Counted from the stretch's first letter, positions 8,311 to 17,584 are shown. The stretch: 64,000 nucleotides of DNA from Candidatus Nanopelagicales bacterium (GCA_030827125.1 JAURFD010000001.1:62001-126000), one strand, 5' to 3'. Program-made: numbers and translations. Notes: a model not told the origin generated them from the letters alone.

Positions 8311-9290
8311 CGGACCGCACGCTCCTTCCGCAGTTGCACAATGTTGTAGGAGACGATCGGGATAACGCCGAGGAACAGGATGACGGCGAGCGCGGATCCG
8401 CGCCCGACGTCAAATTGAACGAAGGCCTGGCTGTACATCTCGTTAGCGACGATCTGTGTGCCGAAGTTGCCGTTGGTCATGACGCGCACGATGTCGAAGA
8501 TCTTGAGGGTGGCGATGAGAATGGTGGTGAACACGACGATCAACGTCGTGCGCACCATGGGGACAGTGACCCGGCTGAAGAGGCGCCAGCCGCGGGCGCC
8601 ATCGAGTGTCGCCGCTTCGATGACGTCGTGCGGAATAGCCTTAATGGCCGCGGAAAGCACGACCATGGCGAAGCCGGTCTGGATCCAGATCATGATGACC
8701 ATGAGCAGGAAGTTGTTCCACGGCTGCAGCAGCAGCCAATTCGGCGGCTCCATGCCGAGCCACAGGACCACTTGGCTCAACAGGCCCACCTGCTCCTGGG
8801 AGGGATCCCGGTAGGCGTAGACGAGTCCCCAGATGATGCTGGCGCCGACGAAGGAGATCGCCATCGGCATGAAGATGAGGGACTTGGGGATGGACTCACG
8901 CTTCATCTTGTCCAGGAGCAGGGCGAGGAGCAGACCTACGCCGGTGGAGAAGATGGGCGCGACGATGATCCAGAGCGCCGTGTTGATGAGGACTTTTTGA
9001 TTGTTCTCGGTGGTGAAGATCCAGCCGTAGTTCGCCAGTCCGATGAACTTCTGCCCACTGGCGTTGTAGAAGCTCTTGGAGATTGTCTGAATGGTCGGGA
9101 CGACCAGGCCGATGATCAGGAGCAGGATTGCGGGCCCGAGGAACATGATGCCGGCGAGCGGATTGGCGAATTTGCCGCGGATTCGGCCAAGGACGAAGAA
9201 GAGGATGAGGAGGATCCCGAGGAACGCGGCAACAGCCGCGAGGGCAATGCCGATTTTCGGTAGTCCCGCGATGATGTTGTCCCAGATCAT
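8307..9290 (-). CDS. carbohydrate ABC transporter permease, MalF/AglF type
   Basis: A 327-residue permease partner with an N-terminal hydrophobic pair of segments before the six-span core. The EAA loop is EAATLDGARGWRLFSRVTVP. Its overall form is close to the alpha-glucoside (Agl/Thu) permeases as I recall them. The start at 9290 (MIWDN) has GAGAGG upstream; an ATG at 9326 would add 12 residues and lies in the intergenic hairpin. It follows the binding-protein gene after a strong stem-loop. Confidence 0.88.
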   Translation of the reverse strand: MIWDNIIAGLPKIGIALAAVAAFLGILLILFFVLGRIRGKFANPLAGIMFLGPAILLLIIGLVVPTIQTISKSFYNASGQKFIGLANYGWIFTTENNQKVLINTALWIIVAPIFSTGVGLLLALLLDKMKRESIPKSLIFMPMAISFVGASIIWGLVYAYRDPSQEQVGLLSQVVLWLGMEPPNWLLLQPWNNFLLMVIMIWIQTGFAMVVLSAAIKAIPHDVIEAATLDGARGWRLFSRVTVPMVRTTLIVVFTTILIATLKIFDIVRVMTNGNFGTQIVANEMYSQAFVQFDVGRGSALAVILFLGVIPIVSYNIVQLRKERAVR

Positions 9291-9324
9291 CGATACCTCT
9301 CGTCGCTTGAAACTGTCACCAGAC

Positions 9325-9371
9325 ACGAATCGGGGCCCGAGGTGTGTCTACACCGTCGGGCCCCGATTCGT
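9325..9371 (-). terminator. strong stem-loop between binding-protein and permease genes
   Basis: The arms 9325-9340 and 9356-9371 are perfect 16-base complements. An inner GGTGT/ACACC pair extends the stem to about 21 base pairs with one bulged base and a four-base loop. Lying just 3' of the binding-protein gene inside the operon, it probably acts as a partial terminator or RNA stabiliser. That would give more binding protein than permease, as seen in other ABC operons. Confidence 0.7.
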
Positions 9372-9409
9372 CAGTCGTCTGACCTAACTGCTAATCGGTT
9401 GCGAAGTGA

Positions 9410-10831
9410 CTACTCGGCCGGCCAGCAAGCGTCGATCGCCTTGAGGACGTCAGCCGTCGGCTTGTCCTCGGCGAACCACGCCGTCATCTCGGTCCACTCG
9501 CAGCCTGCGCCGACAGCGGCCGGCATCAGATCGGAGGCGTCAAACCGGAAGGTGCCCTGCGGATCAGTGAGGTACTGAGCCGACAGCTGATCAATCGAGC
9601 CGGGGGTGTAAGCGTCCAGCGGCACACCGGAGTTCGCCGACACCCAAGTGCCGAGTTTGACCTTGTTGGTCGCGAACGTCGGCGAGGCCAGGAAAGTCTG
9701 CGCCGCAGCAACCTCGGGACGATCGGAGAACGCGGTGACGAACTCGCCACCACCGACGACGGGGTTCGGCACATCGGCGTTCATCGCTGGCAGGTAGAAC
9801 GCGTAGGCGTCGCCGTCCTCAGCCACGGTCGCGTCCGGGTTGAATTCCTTCCAGAAGTTCGCGTAGAAGGAGGCCTGCTGCAGCATGCCGCACTCACCCT
9901 TGAGGATCGGCTCACCGGCCTGCTGGAAGCCGGTCGTCGCGATCGTCTGGACGTTGCCGAAGCCGCCATTGACGTAATCGGGGTTCTTCATCCAGCCCGC
10001 GAGCACGTCCATGGCCGCGGTGACCTCGGGGGAGTCGAACGGAATCGTGTGGTTGACCCACTGGTCGTAGACGTCGCCGCCATACATGCGCAGCATGATC
10101 TGCTCCAGCCAGTCAGTGGCCGGCCAGCCAGTGGCGCCACCGGACTCGATGCCACCGCACCAAGGCTTCACGCCATCGGCGACCATCTGATCGGACAGGG
10201 ACCACAACTCATCCCAGGTGGTCGGGACGGTGTAGCCCTTCTCCGCGAAGACCTTGGGCGAGTACCACACGAACGACTTCATGTTCGAGCCGAGCGGAGC
10301 GGCGTAGAAGGTGCCATCGACGGTGCCGTAGGCCTTCCAAGCCGGGTTCCAGTACTCGTCAACGAGTGAGCCCACCGACGCGGGAGCGGCGATTGGGCCG
10401 CCGGTCTCGACGAGCTTGGCCAGCAGGCCGGGCTGTGGGATGAAGGCGATGTCAGGGGCGTTACCACCGGCGATGCGGGTGGGCAGTTGCGCCTCGAACT
10501 GATCGGAGCCCTCGTACACGATGTCGATGCCCGTGCAGGACTCGAACTGAGCCCAGGACTCCTCAAATAGGCCCTGCTCGGGCGGCAGGATGGAGGTGAA
10601 GATGGTGACGGATGCTCCGTCGAAGGTGCCGTAGTCGGCGTACTCCTCGCAGCCGGCCGCGGGTGCGTCGCCGGAACTCGAGCTCTCCGAGGACGACGCC
10701 GACGAGTTGTCGGGGGCCGCGGACGATGAATCGCCGGAGGTGTCCGAGCCACCGCAGGCGGCGAGCAGGAGTGCTGCTGCGCTCGCGCCGACGATGAGGG
10801 CGACCCCACGACGGCGATTGGGTGATGACAT
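9410..10831 (-). CDS. sugar-binding lipoprotein of a CUT1 ABC transporter
   Basis: A 473-residue extracytoplasmic binding protein. Residues 1-26 form a lipoprotein signal peptide ending in LLLAAC (lipid-modified Cys26). A Ser/Asp/Ala-rich linker follows to about residue 58, then a family 1 solute-binding fold. AAGGAG precedes the ATG. The gene heads the importer operon and lies downstream of a region with several LacI-type palindromes. Neighbouring alpha-glucosidase and sucrose phosphorylase genes suggest sucrose, maltose, trehalose or related alpha-glucosides as ligand. This is inference from context. Confidence 0.9.
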   Translation of the reverse strand: MSSPNRRRGVALIVGASAAALLLAACGGSDTSGDSSSAAPDNSSASSSESSSSGDAPAAGCEEYADYGTFDGASVTIFTSILPPEQGLFEESWAQFESCTGIDIVYEGSDQFEAQLPTRIAGGNAPDIAFIPQPGLLAKLVETGGPIAAPASVGSLVDEYWNPAWKAYGTVDGTFYAAPLGSNMKSFVWYSPKVFAEKGYTVPTTWDELWSLSDQMVADGVKPWCGGIESGGATGWPATDWLEQIMLRMYGGDVYDQWVNHTIPFDSPEVTAAMDVLAGWMKNPDYVNGGFGNVQTIATTGFQQAGEPILKGECGMLQQASFYANFWKEFNPDATVAEDGDAYAFYLPAMNADVPNPVVGGGEFVTAFSDRPEVAAAQTFLASPTFATNKVKLGTWVSANSGVPLDAYTPGSIDQLSAQYLTDPQGTFRFDASDLMPAAVGAGCEWTEMTAWFAEDKPTADVLKAIDACWPAE

Positions 10832-11128
10832 GCCGTCTCCTTGTCATTGATGTGCCCGGGAGTTCATGGGCTGAAAACGTGTCCATCCTTTCTCGCCGGT
10901 AGCGGGCTCGCAAGGCCCATGAGGCGTGGCTGACGGTAACGAAACCGCAACGTTTTTATGGGGAGGTGCACTCTCACGAGTGTTTCGCAAACACCATGAA
11001 AACGTTTCCGCGATTCGCGTCCGATCTGCACCTTTGGCCGTTTTCGCCATGGTCCCCTGTGAGGGGACATCGGTCTGGCGATCGGCGGACAGCGGCGCCA
11101 GCGTTCCTCGTCCTTCTCGAACCAGGTC
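10832..11128 (-). promoter_or_regulatory. control region of the sugar importer with LacI-type palindromes
   Basis: The gap holds several AACGTTT-type half sites: GAAAACGTTTCC at 10998-11009, a perfect palindrome GTGTTT-CGC-AAACAC at 10980-10994, AACGTTTTT near 10949-10957 and TGAAAACGTGTCC at 10872-10884. On the minus strand a TACCGT -10-like element lies at 10933-10938. It is followed by a leader of roughly 95 bases and AAGGAG before the binding-protein start. LacI-family repressors of sugar operons bind such sites. No LacI gene is in the window, so the regulator is unidentified. Confidence 0.6.
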
Positions 11129-12748
11129 CTACGTCTGGAACCAGGCGGTGGTGTCGGGAGGGATGGACCCGTCCGCGAGCAGCGGTGCCGAACTCAACAG
11201 CACCATGCCATCCGGAGCCGGGATGGGCCCGGCCGAACAATTGCTCACGCAGACGAAGCCGGCTCCACGCTCAAGCACGATGACGTCATCGCGGTCCGTG
11301 GTGATGCGCCACGGCGCGTCCCCCGCCAAGCCCGGGTGGGTGCGCCGCAGGAGGATAGACGCGCGGTAGAGCGCCAGAGTGCTCGCGGGGTCGTCCTGCT
11401 GAGCCGCGACGGTGAGTCCACCCCAACCATCCGGCTGCGGCAACCACGTGTGCTGACCGCCGAAGCCGTATGGTGGCGCGTCTCCCGACCACGGTAGGGG
11501 TGCCCGAGCGCCGTCGCGACCGAGTTGTTCGCCCTTGGATCGGAAGAACACCGGATCCTCGCGGCGTTCATTGGGGATCTCGGCATCCTGCAGGCCCAAC
11601 TCCTCGCCCTGGAATATGTAGAGGCTGCCGGGCAGTGCATGGGCGAGCATCGCGAGGGCGCGCGCCCGTCGCACCCCGACGTCGCCACCTCCGAGCCGAG
11701 TCGCCACGCGGGCGGTGTCGTGGTTGTTCAGCGCCCAGGTCACCGGCGCGGGCGCGAGACCGTCGATCGTGGAGGTGATGACGCGCGCGAGTGCGCCAGC
11801 GTCCCAGGGCGCCATGAGGAAGTCGAAGTTGAAGATCTGGTGCAGCGTGTCGCCTGCGACGTAGCGCCGCGCTCGCGCCGGCGGGAGCCAGGCTTCGGCA
11901 ACAGCCATCCGATCGCCCTCGTAGGAATCGAGGATCGCGCGCCAGCCGCGGTAGATGTCCTGTACCTCGTCGCGATCCATGTACGGCGAGCCAGCGACGA
12001 GGTCACGGCGCCGCTGTGATTCCTCGCTTCCGGTGTCCAGGTCGAGGCGCACTCCTTCGACCAGACCCACGGGATCGGGGACGTCGGGGTAGGTCATGTC
12101 CTTGGCGAGGCCGAAGGCGACGTCGACGCGGAAGCCGTCCACACCCATGTCCAGCCAGAAGCGAAGCGTCGTGTGGAAGTCCTCGACGACGTCGGGGTTC
12201 GTCCAATTCAGGTCGGCCTGCGACGAATCGAACATGTTCATGTACCACTGACCGGGGAGTCCGTCTGCTTCTGTCACTCGCGTCCAGGATGGGCCGGTGA
12301 ACAGGCTGGCCCAGTTGTTCGGTGGCTCATCCCCGTTGGGTCCGCGACCCTCACGGAAGTGGAAGCGGGCGCGTTCGGGTGACCCGGGTGGAGATGCAAG
12401 GGCTTCCTGGAACCATTCATGAGCAGTCGAGAAGTGGTTGGGGACGAGGTCGACAATCACGCGCAACCCACGCGCATGCGCTTCGTTGATCATGCGCTGC
12501 GCGTCCTCCAGGGTCCCGAAGCGAGGATCAACGGCGCGTGGATCGCTCACGTCGTACCCGGCGTCGAGTTGGGGTGAGGGGTAGAAGGGCGAGAGCCAGA
12601 TGGCATCGACGCCGAGGGAGGCCAGGTAGGGCAATCGCGAGATCACGCCGGCCAGATCGCCCTCGCCATCCCCCGACTCGTCAGCGAAGGAGCGCGGATA
12701 GACCTGGTAGACCACCGCGTCGCGCCACCACGGCTCGGATGTCGTCAT
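11129..12748 (-). CDS. GH13 alpha-glucosidase (oligo-1,6-glucosidase type)
   Basis: A 539-residue cytoplasmic alpha-amylase-family enzyme. It begins WWRDAVVYQVYPRSF, typical of alpha-glucosidases, with DLVPNH (region I), GFRVDVA (nucleophile Asp), VAEAWLP (acid/base Glu) and NNHD (region IV). It should release glucose from short alpha-glucosides. It lies upstream of the importer operon on the same strand, separated by about 300 bases with its own control sites, so it is probably a separate transcript. TAGTCT sits six bases before the ATG with no ribosome binding site. Confidence 0.9.
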   Translation of the reverse strand: MTTSEPWWRDAVVYQVYPRSFADESGDGEGDLAGVISRLPYLASLGVDAIWLSPFYPSPQLDAGYDVSDPRAVDPRFGTLEDAQRMINEAHARGLRVIVDLVPNHFSTAHEWFQEALASPPGSPERARFHFREGRGPNGDEPPNNWASLFTGPSWTRVTEADGLPGQWYMNMFDSSQADLNWTNPDVVEDFHTTLRFWLDMGVDGFRVDVAFGLAKDMTYPDVPDPVGLVEGVRLDLDTGSEESQRRRDLVAGSPYMDRDEVQDIYRGWRAILDSYEGDRMAVAEAWLPPARARRYVAGDTLHQIFNFDFLMAPWDAGALARVITSTIDGLAPAPVTWALNNHDTARVATRLGGGDVGVRRARALAMLAHALPGSLYIFQGEELGLQDAEIPNERREDPVFFRSKGEQLGRDGARAPLPWSGDAPPYGFGGQHTWLPQPDGWGGLTVAAQQDDPASTLALYRASILLRRTHPGLAGDAPWRITTDRDDVIVLERGAGFVCVSNCSAGPIPAPDGMVLLSSAPLLADGSIPPDTTAWFQT

Positions 12749-12754
12749 GGCTCC

Positions 12755-12760
12755 AGACTA
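12755..12760 (-). promoter_or_regulatory. -10 element TAGTCT, leaderless start of the alpha-glucosidase
   Basis: Minus strand TAGTCT, six bases, then ATG at 12748. No Shine-Dalgarno sequence is visible. Confidence 0.6.
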
Positions 12761-12913
12761 GGGCGCCCCGGTGTGCGCCTTGTGCATCCGGGCGCGCCTT
12801 GCCGAGGGGCCCGTGACAGACTCTTTCCTTGCGTGGAAGCCGCCGCCCGTCCGTCTGTGGAAGGGTCCGTCCTTCCGTGCAAGCAAGGCGCACGAAGCGC
12901 CGGGAAGGGACCC

Positions 12914-13948
12914 ATGACGCAGCCGCAGGCCCGCAACGCCACCTTTCGGTTCGGGGATACCGCCATCCTCTCGGTTGAGCAGGTCGAAGCTCCCGAGGTC
13001 GTGACGTCTGCGTGGATCGATGAGCAACTCGCCGACACCTATGCGCGCCTGGATGTGCGGCCCGGCCTCCTTGAAGGACTCGCCGGGATCAAGGAACGTC
13101 GTTGGTGGCCCGAGGGCGTGTCGTTTGCCGACGCCGCCGCGATGGCTGGCCGCAAGGCACTGGACGCCGCTGGAGTTGAGCCGGGAGCCATTGGGCTCCT
13201 CATCGACACCGCCGTGTCGAGGGCCCATCTCGAACCCTCCGCGGCCGTCGACGTGCACCACCAACTCGGCTTGCCACCGCACTGCATCAACTTCGATCTG
13301 TCCAACGCGTGTCTTGGCTTCGTCAACGGCATGCACCTCGCGGGCATGATGATCGACTCGGGACAGATCGACTACGCGCTCATCGTCGACGGCGAGGGGT
13401 CCCGCGAATTGCAGGAGCGCACGATCGCGCGACTGCAGGGGCCGGACTCCGTCGCAGCGGACATCTTCGAAGATTTCGCGTCGCTCACCCTGGGTTCGGG
13501 TGGAGCCGCCATGGTTCTTGGTCGCGCGTCCACACATCCCGAGGGCCACCGCCTGGTCGGTGGTGCTTCCCGGGCCGCGACCGAGCACCACCGCATCTGC
13601 GTCGGCGACATGAACCGCATGGTCACCGACTCCCGGGCACTGTTGGAGGCGGGACTACAACTGTCTGGAGAGTTGTGGAAGGAAGCGGCGGAGGATTTCG
13701 ACTGGGCGGACCTGGACTGCTACGTCATCCACCAGGTGTCGAACGTCCACACCCAGGCCGTCTGCGCGGCTCTCGGCATTGACTCGAACCGCGTCCCGCT
13801 CACCTTCCCGATGTTCGGCAACATCGGACCTGCGTCGATCCCGGTGACGCTCGCTCTCCAAACCCAGGACTTGGTCCCCGGTCAGCGCATCGGCTGCCTC
13901 GGTATCGGCTCCGGTCTGAACGCCAGCGTCATCGAGATCGTCTGGTAG
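12914..13948 (+). CDS. oleA: OleA, acyl-CoA head-to-head condensing thiolase
   Basis: A 344-residue thiolase-fold enzyme that joins two fatty acyl-CoAs without decarboxylation to give a 2-alkyl-3-ketoacid, the first step of long-chain olefin synthesis. The catalytic set is in place: Cys133 (SNACLGF), His273 (VIHQVSN), Asn303 (FGNIGPAS) and Glu107 (HLEPSA), which corresponds to the base Glu117 of Xanthomonas OleA. GGAAGGGA before 12914 fixes the start. The TAG stop shares its last G with the GTG start of oleBC. A FabH-type role is unlikely, given the oleBC and oleD genes that follow. Confidence 0.93.
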   Translation: MTQPQARNATFRFGDTAILSVEQVEAPEVVTSAWIDEQLADTYARLDVRPGLLEGLAGIKERRWWPEGVSFADAAAMAGRKALDAAGVEPGAIGLLIDTAVSRAHLEPSAAVDVHHQLGLPPHCINFDLSNACLGFVNGMHLAGMMIDSGQIDYALIVDGEGSRELQERTIARLQGPDSVAADIFEDFASLTLGSGGAAMVLGRASTHPEGHRLVGGASRAATEHHRICVGDMNRMVTDSRALLEAGLQLSGELWKEAAEDFDWADLDCYVIHQVSNVHTQAVCAALGIDSNRVPLTFPMFGNIGPASIPVTLALQTQDLVPGQRIGCLGIGSGLNASVIEIVW

Positions 13949-16497
13949 TGGCGATGACGGCTGCGCACCTGCCGCCCGCCCTCCCCGGACTTCGCCCCGA
14001 ATGGTCGCGGCTCGTCGACCTGCCGGGACGCGGCACGATGCACGTCCTCGAACGACCCGCGCAGGGCGATCCCGAGATCACTGTGCTTGCCGTTCACGGC
14101 AATCCCACCTGGTCCTACCTGTGGCGCGCTCTCCTCGAGAACGCACCCGCCACGTGGCGGGTCATTGCGGTCGACCAGTTGGGCATGGGCTACTCCTCCC
14201 GGGGCGAGACGCGACGGCTCGCCGATCGGGTGGACGATCTGGGCGCACTCACGGAGGCGCTCAGTGTCGGCGGCCCGGTGGTGACGGTGGCGCACGACTG
14301 GGGTGGACCGGTCTCCCTCGGGTGGGTGCTCGACCATCGAGAACTCGTGGTGGGTGTGGTGCTCACGAACACTGCGGTGCATCAGCCCGAAGGGGCGCGC
14401 ACCCCGGGGTTGATCCGGTTGGCGCGTTCACGGGCACTGCTGCCCTGGGTCACTCGCGGGAGTCGTGCCTTCGTTCGTGGCACCACAGCGCTGTCGCGAC
14501 AGTTGCCGCGCGAGGTCATCGACGCGTACGGCGCTCCGTATGCCACGGCGGAGCAACGCGGAGCCGTCATGGACTTCGTCGCTGACATCCCCCTCGAAGC
14601 CACCCACCCCAGCGCACCCACCCTCGACGCCATCGCCGAAGGTGTGACGCACTTCGATGATCTGCCGGTGTTCTTGGCGTGGGGTTCCGACGACCCGGTG
14701 TTTTCTGATCGGTACCTACGCGATCTCGTTGCTCGGATGCCGCACGCCGACGTACATCGCTACGAGGGAGCACGGCACCTTGTTACTGAAGACGACGCAC
14801 GCTGCATCCCGGACATCATCACGTGGATCCAACGACTCCGTGATGGTCGGCGGCCGGTGCCGGCGTCGATCGGAGTTGACCTCCCGGACATGAATTCCGG
14901 TCTGCGGCAGCGAACGCACGACACCGGTGTGGCGATCGCGGACATGCGCTCGGAACTGCGGGTGAGTTGGGAGCGGCTTGCGACGCGCACCGAGGAGATC
15001 GCGTCCGGTCTGGTGGCGTGGGGGGTGCGTCCAGGGGACCGCATCGCCCTCCTGGTGACGCCGGGTCCGGACCTCATCGCGTCGGTCTACGCGGCGTGGC
15101 GTATCGGTGCCGTCGTCGTCGTGGCTGACTCGGGTTTGGGTTTGCGTGGCATGCGCCGTGCATTGCGATCCGCCGAGCCGACTCACGTCATCGGTATCCC
15201 GGCCGGGCTCGGACTCGCTCGCACGTTGGAGATTCCGGGGCGGCGGTTCTTGGTCGGTCGACCGGGTGCGGCCGCACGTCTCCTCGGCGCCGATGCCACC
15301 TTGTCCGAGGTCGCGCGTCGCGGACGCGAGGAGTCCGGTGTCGTACCGACCACGGCGCAGTCCGACCCGGATGCGGATGCCCTTGTCGCGTTCACCTCCG
15401 GTGCCACAGGGCCGGCCAAGGGCGTCGTCTACACCGAGGGTCGACTGCGGGCCTTGCGTGAGGCCTTGCGCGATGCTTACTCAATCACTGAGTCCGACGC
15501 GCTCGTGGCCGCCTTCGCGCCGTGGGCTGTGCTCGGTCCCGCGCTGGGGATTCCCTCCGCCATTCCCGATATGGACCTCACCGATGCCTCGACGTTGACG
15601 TCGGCATCCTTCGCGGACGCAACGGCGGCGGTGGCCGGAACCCTCATGTGGGTTTCACCGACCGGGCTGCGCGGAATTGTGTCCACGGCGGACTTCCTGA
15701 CGTCGCCCCAGCGGTCTGCACTGCAGACCCTCCGCGAGATCCTCGTCGCGGGTGCGCCCGTGCCGGTGGAACTGCTCCAGCGCATGTCGGACATGGTTCC
15801 GGGTGCTCGCTGCAGTACGCCGTACGGCATGACGGAGGCACTCCCGCTCACTGAGACCGACCTCGGTGAACTCGCCAGCGCCGAAGGCTCCGGGGTGTTG
15901 GTGGGTCGTCCACTCGACGGGGTGTCCATCGCCATCGCCCCGCTCGATTCCATGGGTGCCTCGGCTGATGACGCCACGGAGGAGGCGGACGTCACCGGCG
16001 AGATCATTGTGCGAGCGCCGTGGATGAGAGACCGCTATGACCGGCGTTGGGGCGTCCAGGACCGGGCCGACACCCCGCGCGGCTGGCATCGCACGGGGGA
16101 TGTGGGCCACCTCGACCGAGACGGACGGTTGTGGGTGGAAGGTCGATTGGCCCACGTGGTCACGACGGCTGACGGTCCCGTGACACCGGTGGCGGTCGAA
16201 CTCGCGGCCCAGCGTCGCGCCGGTGCGGACCTCGCGGCCTGTGTCGGCATAGGGCCCGTAGGGGCGCAGGCGGTGGCCGTCGCTGTCCAACTGCCCGGTC
16301 CGTCAATGGCCATTGCTGACGTCGAACTGTCCATGCGGGTCCGTGACGCGGTACGCGCGGCTACGGGAGTGGAGGTGGCCGCTGTCCTCACCATGCGCGA
16401 GATTCCCGTGGATGTGCGCCATCGGTCCAAGGTAAATCGCACGGCCGTCGCCGAGGAGGCTGCCGCGTTGTTATCCGGTGACGGAGACGATGACTGA
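13948..16497 (+). CDS. OleBC fusion: beta-lactone decarboxylase plus beta-lactone synthetase
   Basis: An 849-residue two-domain protein. Residues about 1-300 are an alpha/beta hydrolase of the haloalkane-dehalogenase type with HGNPTWSYLWR and the nucleophile in VAHDWGGP (OleB, which decarboxylates a beta-lactone to the cis-olefin). Residues about 315-849 are an AMP-binding enzyme with FTSGATGPAKGV, TPYGMTEALPLT and GWHRTGDVGHLDRDG (OleC, which forms the beta-lactone with ATP). Such fusions are known in actinobacteria such as Micrococcus. The start is the GTG that overlaps the oleA stop; an ATG lies two codons in. The 3' end overlaps oleD by eight bases. Membrane-associated Ole complexes are known in other bacteria. 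Confidence 0.93.
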   Translation: MAMTAAHLPPALPGLRPEWSRLVDLPGRGTMHVLERPAQGDPEITVLAVHGNPTWSYLWRALLENAPATWRVIAVDQLGMGYSSRGETRRLADRVDDLGALTEALSVGGPVVTVAHDWGGPVSLGWVLDHRELVVGVVLTNTAVHQPEGARTPGLIRLARSRALLPWVTRGSRAFVRGTTALSRQLPREVIDAYGAPYATAEQRGAVMDFVADIPLEATHPSAPTLDAIAEGVTHFDDLPVFLAWGSDDPVFSDRYLRDLVARMPHADVHRYEGARHLVTEDDARCIPDIITWIQRLRDGRRPVPASIGVDLPDMNSGLRQRTHDTGVAIADMRSELRVSWERLATRTEEIASGLVAWGVRPGDRIALLVTPGPDLIASVYAAWRIGAVVVVADSGLGLRGMRRALRSAEPTHVIGIPAGLGLARTLEIPGRRFLVGRPGAAARLLGADATLSEVARRGREESGVVPTTAQSDPDADALVAFTSGATGPAKGVVYTEGRLRALREALRDAYSITESDALVAAFAPWAVLGPALGIPSAIPDMDLTDASTLTSASFADATAAVAGTLMWVSPTGLRGIVSTADFLTSPQRSALQTLREILVAGAPVPVELLQRMSDMVPGARCSTPYGMTEALPLTETDLGELASAEGSGVLVGRPLDGVSIAIAPLDSMGASADDATEEADVTGEIIVRAPWMRDRYDRRWGVQDRADTPRGWHRTGDVGHLDRDGRLWVEGRLAHVVTTADGPVTPVAVELAAQRRAGADLAACVGIGPVGAQAVAVAVQLPGPSMAIADVELSMRVRDAVRAATGVEVAAVLTMREIPVDVRHRSKVNRTAVAEEAAALLSGDGDDD

Positions 16498-17488
16498 CCG
16501 GGTCGTCGTCACCGGGGGAGCCGGCGTCGTGGGGGGAGCCGCCGCGCGTGCCCTCGCGGCGAGCGGTTTTGACGTGGTCAGTGTGCAGCGGGGACCCATC
16601 AGTGACGAGATGCGCACGCTCGGGATCCAGGAGTATCGCGCTGACATCACAGGCGGCGCCGCTGGACTGGTGGACGCTCTGCGCGGAGCGAGCGCCGTCG
16701 TGCACGCAGCCGCGCGCGTGGACATCATCGGTCCCTGGGAAGAGTTCGAACGCATCAACGTTCACGGCACGGCCGCGGTTGTCGAGGCGGCGCAAATCGC
16801 TGGAATTGAGCGCCTTGTCATGGTGTCGTCACCGTCCGTTGCGCACGCGGGCCGGTCCCTGGTCGGGGCACCCGCCGGAACTGCTGACCCGGACGCCGCA
16901 CGCGGCAACTACGCCCGAAGCAAGGCCATGGCCGAGTTGGTGGCCCTCGAGGCGGACTCCGGTGATCTGGCAGTGATCGTGCTGCGGCCCCATCTCGTCT
17001 GGGGGCCGGGTGACCGACAGCTGACGGAGCGCATCGTCGAGCGCGCCCGCGCGGGGCGCCTGGTCACGATCGGCTCTGGTGCGGCTCTCATCGATACGAC
17101 CTACATCGACAACGCGGGTGACGCCATCGTCGCGGCCGTTCGCCGCGCGCAACTTCCGCAGGTGCGGGGTCGGTCGTTCGTCGTCTCCAACGGCGAACCC
17201 AGAACTGTCGTCGAGATGCTCACGCGGATCGCGTGGGCCGGTGGCGCGGATGGCCCCGCGCGGTCCATCCCCTTCCCGGTGGCCAAGGCGGGCGGGCGCG
17301 TGGTGGAGCAGTGGTGGGAGCGGACAGGGCGGGCCGGCGAGCCTCCGGTGACGTCGTTCCTCGCCGAGCAGCTCGCCACCGCGCACTGGTTCGACCAGCG
17401 TGAGGTCCGCACAGCCCTGCAATGGCACCCGCGGGTGTCGATCGAGGAGGGCTTCGGGCGCCTGGCGGCGCATCTCGGCGGTCGGTAG
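16490..17488 (+). CDS. oleD: OleD, NADPH-dependent 2-alkyl-3-ketoalkanoate reductase
   Basis: A 332-residue extended short-chain dehydrogenase. It has the nucleotide-binding TGGAGVVGG at the N-terminus, the VMVSSPSV serine region, and YARSKAMAE holding the Tyr/Lys pair. It reduces the OleA product to the 2-alkyl-3-hydroxy acid, which OleC then closes to the beta-lactone. The start at 16490 is preceded by GGAG and overlaps oleBC by eight bases. A GTG at 16478 is an alternative. Gene order gives biosynthesis in one transcript: condensation, lactone formation and decarboxylation, reduction. Confidence 0.92.
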   Translation: MTDRVVVTGGAGVVGGAAARALAASGFDVVSVQRGPISDEMRTLGIQEYRADITGGAAGLVDALRGASAVVHAAARVDIIGPWEEFERINVHGTAAVVEAAQIAGIERLVMVSSPSVAHAGRSLVGAPAGTADPDAARGNYARSKAMAELVALEADSGDLAVIVLRPHLVWGPGDRQLTERIVERARAGRLVTIGSGAALIDTTYIDNAGDAIVAAVRRAQLPQVRGRSFVVSNGEPRTVVEMLTRIAWAGGADGPARSIPFPVAKAGGRVVEQWWERTGRAGEPPVTSFLAEQLATAHWFDQREVRTALQWHPRVSIEEGFGRLAAHLGGR

Positions 17489-17584
17489 CCCGCGACGACC
17501 CATCGCGCCAGGAGCGAAATCTTCCGGATGCCCAACCGCCGTTCGGCGTGGCACCACGATCTCGAGGCACATATGCAGTAGACA

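Noticed and set aside
12914-13948. FabH or a polyketide ketosynthase III
   Set aside because: The Glu107 base, the OleA-type motifs and the directly overlapping oleBC and oleD genes point to OleA.
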